Program-made: the position numbers and the translations under genes
Shown: positions 1 through 6,907 of the stretch, one piece after another
How positions within the stretch are numbered: position 1 is the stretch's first letter
How the letters are laid out: the number at the start of each line of letters is the position of its first letter
Notes under the pieces: model-generated
What the model was told of the DNA's origin: nothing
What the model saw: the letters and a program-made list of their open reading frames with translations, nothing else
Databases searched by the model: none
Assembly (NCBI GenBank): GCA_022766795.1
Contig: JALEPE010000013.1
Location: 1-16,682, forward strand
Source: Helicobacter sp.
GTDB taxonomy: Bacteria; Campylobacterota; Campylobacteria; Campylobacterales; Helicobacteraceae
Direction: 5' to 3'
Length of the DNA: 16,682 nucleotides

Positions 1-1039
1 GCGGTAATGTAGTATTGCAGTGCATTTTCGTCTAATTCCTGCTTAATTTTGGCTAACTCATCATTAAAGGCGGGTGTATTAAGTGCAATTTTCCACCATT
101 TAGCATAGCTTGAATGCGTGATAGGCAGATAAGCATTGAATTGTGGGTATATTTTAGAGTATTTGGATTCCCAAGGTTTATGGGTGATATTGCCCGCATA
201 GTGTATAAAAGCTGGATTCTGCATCGCTTCTTTAAATGTTTCTCTATCATAAGGTAGATAAAATTCTGCATTTTCGCCTTCAAATGCTATTTTGAGTTCA
301 TTTTCCACTGCAAACATTAAAAACAATAACATATTCCATTTTGGATTTAATTTTAATGTTTTGTCTTTTGCGATGATGTTAAGGGCATCTTGATCGGCAA
401 GATCCATTTCATAAGTGGCTAGAATATTTAAAATCTCTTGTTCAATCTTTTCTTTGCGCCATTTTTCAAGATCAATAATGAGTGTTCCAGTATTAAAGTA
501 GAATCTATTTTTATCAAATTGATAGGATTCTGCATTAAGGTAGGATGGCAAAATTTTATTAGTGTTAAAATCTCCTGTTGCAGCAAGTAGATTACCTTCT
601 AAGTTTATATTAAAAAGTTCTCTTATATCTGATAATGCAAGCATATCTGCGCCTAAAAAAACACATTTTTTAATATTTTTTGGAAGAATAGAGCCTACTT
701 TTAAGCTACGATATACAGCATAAGAGCCATAAAAATGTTTATTTTTGCAAAATCTTTCATCACTAACTTTGTGAATTGTGATTTGACAAGGGTAAATTTG
801 ATTTAGCGATTCTGCTAATGTTTTAAATCTCTCTTGCGATTCTTGGCTTATATCAGCTGAGATAATATGGAAGTCATAAGGTGAGTTGTCTGTTTTGGAA
901 GTTTTTTTAGAGTTTTTAGGGGTTATAGAATTTGAAGTTGCCCCCCCCCCCAATTATTTGTTGCATAAATAATGCTTGTAATAGTAACTGCGCAATATGC
1001 TGCATAGTTATTGTCAATAGGGAAAACGATAGAATACAT
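1..1039 (-). CDS. Phase-variable family 8 glycosyltransferase, partial, OFF frame
   Basis: Probable LPS/LOS-type glycosyltransferase of family GT8, which transfers a hexose from a nucleotide sugar. The ATG at 1037-1039 has AAAGGA about 10 bases upstream. The first 29 codons (MYSIVFPIDNNYAAYCAV...) match the GT8 N-terminus. A run of 11 G (941-951 read on this strand) then shifts the frame into a TAA at 923-925 after 38 codons. With 12 (or 9) G the frame stays open to the window start, about 346 residues. That frame shows FLGADMLAL (about 128-136, the DXD region), FNTGTLIIDLEKWR (182-195), DQDALNII (217-224) and IHYAGNITHKPW (279-290), all in GT8 order. The G run encodes Gly in a hydrophilic loop. 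The C-terminus lies outside the window. The tract length could be a sequencing artefact, but the family call is firm; the acceptor sugar is unknown. Confidence 0.85.
941..951 (-). repeat. Poly-G/C tract (11 bases), contingency switch
   Basis: Eleven consecutive C on the plus strand (G on the coding strand) at codons 30-33 of the glycosyltransferase. A tract this long inside a surface-sugar gene is the usual slipped-strand switch in Campylobacter and Helicobacter. At 11 bases the frame is broken; a gain of one base or loss of two restores it. No other G/C run of comparable length is present in the window. Confidence 0.9.
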
Positions 1040-1070
1040 TGTTGATTGTCCTTTATTGTAAGATGTATAG

Positions 1071-1079
1071 AATATAGCA
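1071..1079 (-). promoter_or_regulatory. Candidate extended -10 for the glycosyltransferase
   Basis: On the minus strand TGCTATATT (TGnTATATT) lies about 32 bases upstream of the ATG at 1039. This leaves a leader of about 25 bases containing the AAAGGA ribosome site. It suggests the gene has its own promoter rather than relying only on read-through from petC. The call is by pattern only. Confidence 0.4.
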
Positions 1080-1115
1080 TAAATGTTTAAAGTTTAAAGA
1101 GTATTTTATAGATTT

Positions 1116-1139
1116 TCTAGCAAGGAATCCCTTGCTAGA
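1116..1139 (-). terminator. Hairpin after petC, likely 3' end of petABC
   Basis: A perfect 10-bp inverted repeat, TCTAGCAAGG/CCTTGCTAGA, with a 4-base loop starts 5 bases after the petC stop. No good U tract follows on the minus strand (AAAATCTATAAAAT), so it may be a weak terminator or a stabilising 3'-end hairpin rather than a strict Rho-independent terminator. It separates petABC from the glycosyltransferase on the same strand. Confidence 0.5.
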
Positions 1140-1144
1140 TTAAA

Positions 1145-1987
1145 TTAGTGTGCGTTGTGCCAGATTTTACGCTTCCAAAGATACGCAATAATACCCATAA
1201 ACACCATAAAAATAACGAGTTTATAGCCTAACGCCTCTCTTTCAGCTTTCTTGCTATCGCCGACAGATTCCATATAGGTAATAACTTGATTTTCCGCAGT
1301 CTCTGTTAAACCAACGCGTGGCATTGCGGTGCCTGCAAGAACTTTTTGCGGATCGTTAATGAAGTTATGCAGATACTCAAGGTTTCTGCTGCGAATCATC
1401 ATTGATAAATCAGGAACTTTTGCGCCTAGATATGTGGTTACACCACCATTTGCACTCCAACCATCGTAGCGCACATTATGGCAACGCCCACAAGCATCCA
1501 TAAAGACTTCTTTGTTTGTCATTTCTTTTGGAGCAATGCTTTGTAGGTAAGCAACCATATCCGCAATTTCTTGATCGCTCATCCAATTGTATGCAGGCAT
1601 TGGGTGATTACCCTCAAATTTATGTGTTTGCTTTGTTGCAACTGCAGCATCTTTAATAACATTAGAGAGGAAATTTTTCTCATAAATTAATCCCGCAGAA
1701 GACAAGTCTGGAGGTAATACGCCATACGCTGCAACTGCATCTTCTGGGCTAAATGGAGATTCCATACCCTCTGCGCTAATAGAGTGGCAAGCTGTGCAGT
1801 TTGCCCCCACTAGATCTTTTCCGTTAGCCACATTTCCTTCGCTTGCTTGAAGCGGTGTGAGATCTGCAAAAGTATAATCTGCGGGGGCGACTTTTGGATA
1901 CATTTGTCCGTGCGCAAAAGGCTCAACCCCCCAATAAATGATTCCTGTAATGACTACAACAATAATTAATGCTAAGAATTCTTTCAT
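1145..1987 (-). CDS. petC: Cytochrome bc1 complex diheme cytochrome c subunit
   Basis: Membrane-anchored cytochrome c subunit of quinol:cytochrome c oxidoreductase; it takes electrons from the Rieske centre and passes them to a periplasmic cytochrome. The 280 residues hold two haem c sites, CTACH at 64-68 and CGRCH at 166-170. Probable sixth ligands are M130 (HPMPAY) and M222 (GTAMPR). There is an N-terminal membrane segment (about 4-20) and a C-terminal one (about 256-271) with a basic cytoplasmic tail. Two haems and a c4-like layout are typical of Campylobacterota, unlike the single-haem cytochrome c1 of mitochondria. The start is ATG; its AAGGAG ribosome site overlaps the petB stop codon, suggesting translational coupling. 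Third gene of petABC. Confidence 0.95.
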   Translation of the reverse strand: MKEFLALIIVVVITGIIYWGVEPFAHGQMYPKVAPADYTFADLTPLQASEGNVANGKDLVGANCTACHSISAEGMESPFSPEDAVAAYGVLPPDLSSAGLIYEKNFLSNVIKDAAVATKQTHKFEGNHPMPAYNWMSDQEIADMVAYLQSIAPKEMTNKEVFMDACGRCHNVRYDGWSANGGVTTYLGAKVPDLSMMIRSRNLEYLHNFINDPQKVLAGTAMPRVGLTETAENQVITYMESVGDSKKAEREALGYKLVIFMVFMGIIAYLWKRKIWHNAH

Positions 1988-1996
1988 GCCAACTCC

Positions 1997-3226
1997 TTAA
2001 GCTTGCTTTTTGTTTTCAATTTTAGTGATGATTGGCAAGAATACAAATAACAATGCCAAGAATGCAATTGTAGCAACAAAGCCAATGTAAGCATTAACAC
2101 CTGTTGGAGGCAATTTACCCCAAATTGTTAAGATAATCATATCCAATACTAATAACCAGTAGAATACCATAAAGCCCGGTCGCTTATGTGCAGGTGCAAC
2201 AACATTGCTTCTGTCTAGCCAAGGAAGTAAGATAAAGACAACATTTGCGATTCCAAATGCAATCAAACCTAAATCTGCACTAAAGAAAAATCCGCGTAAA
2301 ATCTCATAACTCCATAAGAAATACCACTCTGGATAAATGTGCGGCGGTGTTTTCAAATGGTCAGCTGGGTCAAAGTTAATTGGGTCAAGTGCAAATGAGA
2401 AATGGTAGCAAGTCAAATAAAATAGAATTGCTAAGAAGAAGCTTGCCACAAAGAAATCTTTAGATAAAAACATTGGCCAAAATGGAATCACTTTGGATTC
2501 TTTTTTGTTGCCTGCTTTAAATTTTGCTGCTTCTGCTTCAAAGTCAATATCCTCACCATAGGCATTATTGACGTGTGGAATTCTCAAAGAATAGAAATGC
2601 ACGGCGATCACGAGCATAATGACAACTGGCAATAAAACAACGTGCAACATAAAAAATCTTGTTAATGTAGCGTCTGCTACGATGAAGTTACCACGAATCC
2701 ACACAACTAAATCCGCACCAATAAATGGGATTCCACCAAATAGGTTTGTAATAACTGCAGCTGCCCAATAGCTCATTTGTCCCCAAGGAAGCATATAGCC
2801 GCTAAAGGCTTCTGCGGAGAATAAGCCAAAGAGAATCATTCCTGTAACCCAAATCATTTCTCTCCCACGCTTGTAAGAACCATAATAAATTGCTACAAAC
2901 ATATGGATATAAATAACCAAGAAGCATACAGACGCACTCACTGCGTGTAAATGTCTCCAGAGCCAACCATAAGCCACTTCTTGCATAATTGTGTAATTTA
3001 CACTATCAAAAGCAAGTTTCGTATCAGGCTTATAATACATTAATAAAAATAAACCAGAAACTACTAGAAGTGAGAATAAAACAACCAAAACAACACCCAT
3101 TGCCCAAAGGAAATTAATGTTTTTTGGAATCCAATATTCCGTCATCAAAACTTTCATCAAAGGCTTGACTGCAAGTCTTTGATCTAACCAATCAATAATA
3201 CCATCCGCTTTATGAATTTGTGCCAT
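1997..3226 (-). CDS. petB: Cytochrome b subunit of the bc1 complex
   Basis: Integral membrane subunit carrying both b haems and the quinol oxidation and quinone reduction sites. Length is 409 residues, full length, with about eight hydrophobic helices. Haem ligands are H94 and H108 (RHLHAV... IYIHMF) and H195 and H210 (FMLHVV... IAVHFY). The Qo-site motif PEWY is at 299-302. The second histidine pair is 15 apart rather than the mitochondrial 14. The N-terminus is amphipathic and cytoplasmic. It follows petA by 10 bases, with AAGGAG just before the ATG. The substrate is probably menaquinol, inferred from the lineage. Confidence 0.96.
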   Translation of the reverse strand: MAQIHKADGIIDWLDQRLAVKPLMKVLMTEYWIPKNINFLWAMGVVLVVLFSLLVVSGLFLLMYYKPDTKLAFDSVNYTIMQEVAYGWLWRHLHAVSASVCFLVIYIHMFVAIYYGSYKRGREMIWVTGMILFGLFSAEAFSGYMLPWGQMSYWAAAVITNLFGGIPFIGADLVVWIRGNFIVADATLTRFFMLHVVLLPVVIMLVIAVHFYSLRIPHVNNAYGEDIDFEAEAAKFKAGNKKESKVIPFWPMFLSKDFFVASFFLAILFYLTCYHFSFALDPINFDPADHLKTPPHIYPEWYFLWSYEILRGFFFSADLGLIAFGIANVVFILLPWLDRSNVVAPAHKRPGFMVFYWLLVLDMIILTIWGKLPPTGVNAYIGFVATIAFLALLFVFLPIITKIENKKQA

Positions 3227-3236
3227 TCCTTACTCC

Positions 3237-3740
3237 TTATGCCTTACCTACAAGTTTTAGGTATTCAGGACCTTCTTCGCCAAGCACCAATTTTGCACCA
3301 TCAATTTTGAAGGGTGGAATCGCCATTGGAGTTGGAGGAGGACCAAATACATTTTTACCACAAGCGTCAAATCGTCCGCCGTGACAAGCACAATGAAACT
3401 CTGTAGTATTAGAATCGTAAGAAGGAATACAGCCTAAGTGGGTGCAAATTTGAATCCCCAAACTATAATCCGCATTACCTACGACTACATCTCTGTCTTC
3501 ACACTTTTTCATTTCCGCAGTCTTTTTAATGACATATACAGGTGTTCCTCTATATTCAACTTGTCTGTATTCGCCATCTTGCATACTGCTTAAATCAACA
3601 GTTGTAAAACCTGCTGACACAACACTTGGTAATGGATCCCAAGAGGATTTCATTGCAACTAATGATGCGCCCACACCAATAGCTGCAACACCCCCAAGAG
3701 TCATACCAAGGAAGTCTCTACGATTGACATTCTCTGCCAT
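3237..3740 (-). CDS. petA: Rieske 2Fe-2S subunit of the bc1 complex
   Basis: Rieske iron-sulphur protein, the first electron acceptor from quinol at the Qo site. The 167 residues begin with a twin-arginine signal-anchor (RRDFLG at 7-12, then a hydrophobic stretch to about 30), which implies Tat export of the folded cluster. Cluster motifs are CTHLGC (99-104) and CACHG (117-121): ligands C99, H101, C117 and H120, with C104 and C119 forming the usual disulphide. The C-terminal proline loop GPPPTP (133-138) is present. The start is ATG with a strong AGGAGG ribosome site. First gene of the operon, divergent from the MATE gene. Confidence 0.96.
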   Translation of the reverse strand: MAENVNRRDFLGMTLGGVAAIGVGASLVAMKSSWDPLPSVVSAGFTTVDLSSMQDGEYRQVEYRGTPVYVIKKTAEMKKCEDRDVVVGNADYSLGIQICTHLGCIPSYDSNTTEFHCACHGGRFDACGKNVFGPPPTPMAIPPFKIDGAKLVLGEEGPEYLKLVGKA

Positions 3741-3788
3741 CTATTTCCTCCTAATATAATCTAAAAGTTTATCGTTAAAAAACTATAA

Positions 3789-3797
3789 ATTTTATCA
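3789..3797 (-). promoter_or_regulatory. Candidate -10 box for petABC
   Basis: TGATAAAAT on the minus strand, about 49 bases upstream of the petA ATG. The same GATAAAAT core precedes secA and hemE in this window. No clear -35 box is visible, as is usual for the housekeeping sigma factor in this phylum. Pattern-based only. Confidence 0.4.
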
Positions 3798-3920
3798 AAA
3801 GGAAACTTTATTCTATAGAAAGTGTCGTAATTTTTCGCAAAAAAATTAAAAATGTTTCAAAAATGGCTAATCAATATTCCTAAGAGATTGCGCTAATAAT
3901 TTTTGATTGTAAAGCAGAGT

Positions 3921-3931
3921 TGTGGTAGAAT
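3921..3931 (+). promoter_or_regulatory. Candidate extended -10 for the MATE gene
   Basis: TGTGGTAGAAT contains a TAGAAT hexamer (3926-3931) with upstream TG. It would start transcription near 3938, about 50 bases before the preferred TTG start. Pattern-based only. Confidence 0.4.
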
Positions 3932-3986
3932 CCGTCAATTTACAAGACAAAATATTGTCATTAATCATTATAAAACGGAGCAATGT

Positions 3987-5342
3987 TTGCAAAAGAAAAA
4001 AGCCAACCTCAAAACCACAGCGATTCCAAAATTATTTTTATCATATTTTGTGCCTGCGCTTGTTGCGATGTTGGCATTATCCAGTTATTCTACAATTGAT
4101 GGAATCTTTGTGGGCAAGAAACTCGGAGAAAATGCACTTGCTGCTATTGGAATCGCTTGGCCTATTTTTCCTGTTTTAATTGCTTTTGAATTGTTATTTA
4201 GCGTAGGCGGGGCAACAATGGCGTCTTATTTTTTGGGGCGCAAAAAGGCACTGCACGCGCGCATTGTATTTAGCAGTGTATTTTATTTTGCGCTAATTTC
4301 AAGCGTTATAGGCGGTGTTGCGCTATATATTTTTGTTGATTCCATTGCTTTAATGCTTGGTAGCAGCGCACAATTATTACCGCTTGTAAAAGCTTATATA
4401 GAAGTGATTTTCTTAGGATCCTTTATCATTGTTCTGCATCCGATGTTGGATATTTTTGTTATTAACGATAAACGCCCAGTTTTAGCAATGGTGGCAATGA
4501 TTGTTGGCTCTGCTTTAAATATTATTTTTAACTATATTTTTTTATTTATCTTAGAGTTTGGAATTGCAAGCAGTGCATTAGCAACACTGCTAGGACACGG
4601 CGTTGGAATGTGTATTTTGCTACAACATTTTTTACGCAAAAAGGGCGATTTGTATTTAGTTGGTTCTTTTAATATTTATGCGCTTTTAAATGCGACAAAG
4701 AATGGAATCCCGCAAAGCAGCTCCGAAATTAGTGTAAGTGTGATGATGTTGATTTTTAACCATACTATTGCAAGCATTGCTGGAGATAGGGGGCTAGCGA
4801 TTTATGGTGTGATAATGTATATTGGAATTATACCTTTTACGATTCTATTATCAATGGCGCAAGGCGTGCAACCCATTGCAAGTTTTAATTATGGTGCTAA
4901 GCTTATGGAGCGCGTAATAGGGATTTTTAAGTTTGGGGTAGGATTTAGTTTGATTGGTGGAATTGCACTTTATGTATTATTCTATATTTGTATGCCGTAT
5001 TTTGTAAGTTGGTTCTTGCCCAATGACATTGCAATGCGGGATTTAAACCTTTTGACAGATACGCAAGATTCTGCTAGGATTTATTTTTTAGGCTATGTGT
5101 TGCTTGGTGTTAATATTGTGAGTGCAATATTTTTTCAATCAATCCAACGTACGCTAACCTCTTTTATTGTTACTTTTACTTATACTTTGTTTTTTGCATT
5201 ATTTTTTGTGCTGATTTTACCAAGATTTTATGGTTTTATGGGTGTAATGGTGGCATATCCTCTAGGAATTTTATGTTCAACTTGTGTTACATTTATTATT
5301 ACGATTTATGAGCGCAAAAGAGGAATTTTAAAAGATATTTAA
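3987..5342 (+). CDS. MATE-family multidrug/cation efflux transporter
   Basis: Inner-membrane antiporter of the multidrug and toxic compound extrusion family, which exports cationic compounds using a Na+ or H+ gradient; the substrate cannot be read from sequence. I chose the TTG at 3987 as start: GGAG at 3977-3980 lies 6 bases upstream, and it gives 451 residues, the usual family length. A longer frame from TTG 3903 adds 28 non-hydrophobic residues and overlaps the likely promoter. The protein is almost entirely hydrophobic, about 12 helices. The N-terminal segment SSYSTIDGIFVGKKLGENALAAIGIAWP matches the MATE signature region, and GGATMASYFLGRKKALHA follows; the overall look is closest to the MepA-like branch. 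Transcribed divergently from petA and about 130 bases before aspA; no functional link to either is evident. Confidence 0.88.
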   Translation: MQKKKANLKTTAIPKLFLSYFVPALVAMLALSSYSTIDGIFVGKKLGENALAAIGIAWPIFPVLIAFELLFSVGGATMASYFLGRKKALHARIVFSSVFYFALISSVIGGVALYIFVDSIALMLGSSAQLLPLVKAYIEVIFLGSFIIVLHPMLDIFVINDKRPVLAMVAMIVGSALNIIFNYIFLFILEFGIASSALATLLGHGVGMCILLQHFLRKKGDLYLVGSFNIYALLNATKNGIPQSSSEISVSVMMLIFNHTIASIAGDRGLAIYGVIMYIGIIPFTILLSMAQGVQPIASFNYGAKLMERVIGIFKFGVGFSLIGGIALYVLFYICMPYFVSWFLPNDIAMRDLNLLTDTQDSARIYFLGYVLLGVNIVSAIFFQSIQRTLTSFIVTFTYTLFFALFFVLILPRFYGFMGVMVAYPLGILCSTCVTFIITIYERKRGILKDI

Positions 5343-5416
5343 TTAAACTTAAAAAATAAAATTAGTTTTGCTATTATTTAAAATGATAAGTTTATTAAGG
5401 GTAATATTCGTTTTCA

Positions 5417-5439
5417 TAAAGATTGTATAGTAATCTTTA
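5417..5439 (+). promoter_or_regulatory. Candidate aspA promoter with overlapping operator dyad
   Basis: A perfect 8-bp inverted repeat, TAAAGATT (5417-5424) and AATCTTTA (5432-5439), flanks a 7-base centre. The centre contains TATAGT (5426-5431) preceded by TTG, a plausible -10 box. The ATG lies 30 bases further down, after AAGGAAGG. A regulator binding the dyad would block the -10 directly. It could instead be a weak AU-rich hairpin ending the MATE transcript, but no U tract follows. Confidence 0.45.
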
Positions 5440-5469
5440 AATTTAGATTCTTTTTAAGGAAGGTCTGTT

Positions 5470-6873
5470 ATGGGAACTAGAAAAGAGCACGACTTTATTG
5501 GTGAGTTAGAAATTTCTGACGATGTGTATTACGGAGTGCAAACTTTTAGAGCGGTAGAAAATTTCCATATGAGCGGAAGAAAGTTAAAAGATTATCCTTT
5601 CTTTGTTAAGGCGTTTGCTCAAGTTAAAAAAGCAGCGGTATTGGCGAATAAAGAAGTGGGTGTTTTAGATGCAGATAAAGCAGATGCACTTGTTAAAGCG
5701 TGCGATAGGCTTATTGCCGGAGAATTTCTTGATCAGTTTGTTGTAGATATGATTCAAGGTGGTGCGGGGACTTCAACAAATATGAATGTGAATGAAGTAT
5801 TAACCAATATTGCACTTGAGAGTATGGGACATAAAAAGGGAGAATACCAATACCTTCACCCTAATGACCATACAAACTTAGGACAATCTACAAACGATAC
5901 TTATCCAAGCTCAATTAAAGTTGCGGCACACGCAAAACTTGGCGATTTGTTAAAGGCAATGGAAGAGTTAAAGGCTGAACTTGAGGTTAAAGCAAAAGAA
6001 TGGAAAGATGTGATTAAAATGGGTAGAACAGAGTTGGAAGACGCTGTGCCTACAACTTTGGGGAATACATTTAATGCCTTTGCAACTTATATTAAAACTG
6101 ATATTGAACGTTTAAAATATGCAAGAAGTGTTATGGAGACTTTGAATCTTGGTGCAACAGCAATTGGGACAGGAATTAACTGCCATCCTGATTATAAAGT
6201 TGTCGTAGAGAAAAGATTGAAAGAAATCACAGGCGTAGAGTTTAAACCTGCAGAAGATTTGATTGCGGCGACACAAGATACAGCAGATTTTGTATTTGTA
6301 AGCGGTGCGCTAAAAACTGCGGCAGTGCGCTTGAATAAAATTGCAAACGATATGCGTTTAATGAATTCTGGTCCTAGATGTGGATTGGGTGAGATTAATT
6401 TACCGAAAATGCAACCCGGAAGTTCCATTATGCCCGGCAAAGTCAATCCAGTCATTTGTGAAGTTGTGCAAGAGGCTTGTTATGAAGTCATTGGAAACGA
6501 TGTTACGATTATGCTTTGCAGCGAAAGAGGTGAGTTTGAACTTAATGCTGTTGAACCCGGAATTGCGTATGCATTGTTTAATTCCATTATCATCTTGGAG
6601 AATGCGATGAAAACATTAGCACAAAAAGCAGTGAAACATCTAACAGCAAATCCTGAAGCTTGCAAAAATGCAGTGCTTAATTCTATTGGAATCGTAACTG
6701 CATTTAACCCAGTGCTAGGCTATGAAAAATCTGCAAGTATGGCAAAAGAAGCATTGCAAACAGGAAAATCTGTAGCGGATATTTGTTTGGAGAGAGGCTA
6801 TCTACCAAAAGAAGAGATTGATAGAATCTTGGATCCTAAAAATATGTTAAATCCACAAATGAAAAGAAAATAA
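5470..6873 (+). CDS. aspA: Aspartate ammonia-lyase (aspartase)
   Basis: Converts L-aspartate to fumarate and ammonia in the cytoplasm. In this phylum it feeds amino-acid catabolism and supplies fumarate for respiration. The 467 residues cover the whole fumarase/aspartase fold. Visible motifs are GTSTNMN (100-106), HTNLGQSTND (134-143), GRTELEDAVP (185-194) and the signature GSSIMPGKVNP (317-327), whose flexible loop carries the catalytic base Ser (S318). The aspartase rather than fumarase call rests on overall sequence and on the dcuA neighbour. ATG start with a strong AAGGAAGG site. Followed 34 bases later by dcuA, probably as one transcript. Confidence 0.96.
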   Translation: MGTRKEHDFIGELEISDDVYYGVQTFRAVENFHMSGRKLKDYPFFVKAFAQVKKAAVLANKEVGVLDADKADALVKACDRLIAGEFLDQFVVDMIQGGAGTSTNMNVNEVLTNIALESMGHKKGEYQYLHPNDHTNLGQSTNDTYPSSIKVAAHAKLGDLLKAMEELKAELEVKAKEWKDVIKMGRTELEDAVPTTLGNTFNAFATYIKTDIERLKYARSVMETLNLGATAIGTGINCHPDYKVVVEKRLKEITGVEFKPAEDLIAATQDTADFVFVSGALKTAAVRLNKIANDMRLMNSGPRCGLGEINLPKMQPGSSIMPGKVNPVICEVVQEACYEVIGNDVTIMLCSERGEFELNAVEPGIAYALFNSIIILENAMKTLAQKAVKHLTANPEACKNAVLNSIGIVTAFNPVLGYEKSASMAKEALQTGKSVADICLERGYLPKEEIDRILDPKNMLNPQMKRK

Positions 6874-6887
6874 GACTTGAAGTCTTA
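6871..6887 (+). promoter_or_regulatory. Palindrome spanning aspA stop and aspA-dcuA gap
   Basis: TAAGACTT-G-AAGTCTTA is a perfect palindrome with 8-base arms around one central base. It begins with the aspA TAA stop. In RNA it would form a short hairpin (7 bp, 3-base loop) just before the dcuA ribosome site AAAGGGA. There is no U tract, so it is not a standard terminator. A processing or stability element is possible. Confidence 0.4.
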
Positions 6888-6907
6888 CATTAAATAAAGG
6901 GAATTGT

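Noticed and set aside
53..283. Minus-strand frame of 76 codons beginning MKAKMQNF
   Set aside because: It lies in a different frame from the glycosyltransferase, which has clear GT8 motifs across the same bases; it is a shadow.
3903..3986. 28-codon N-terminal extension of the MATE gene from TTG 3903
   Set aside because: No ribosome site, hydrophilic content unlike family N-termini, and it covers the likely promoter; TTG 3987 has GGAG at good spacing.
6192..6665. ORFs on the minus strand and in the second plus frame inside aspA
   Set aside because: Antisense or out-of-frame shadows of a full-length, motif-complete aspartase.
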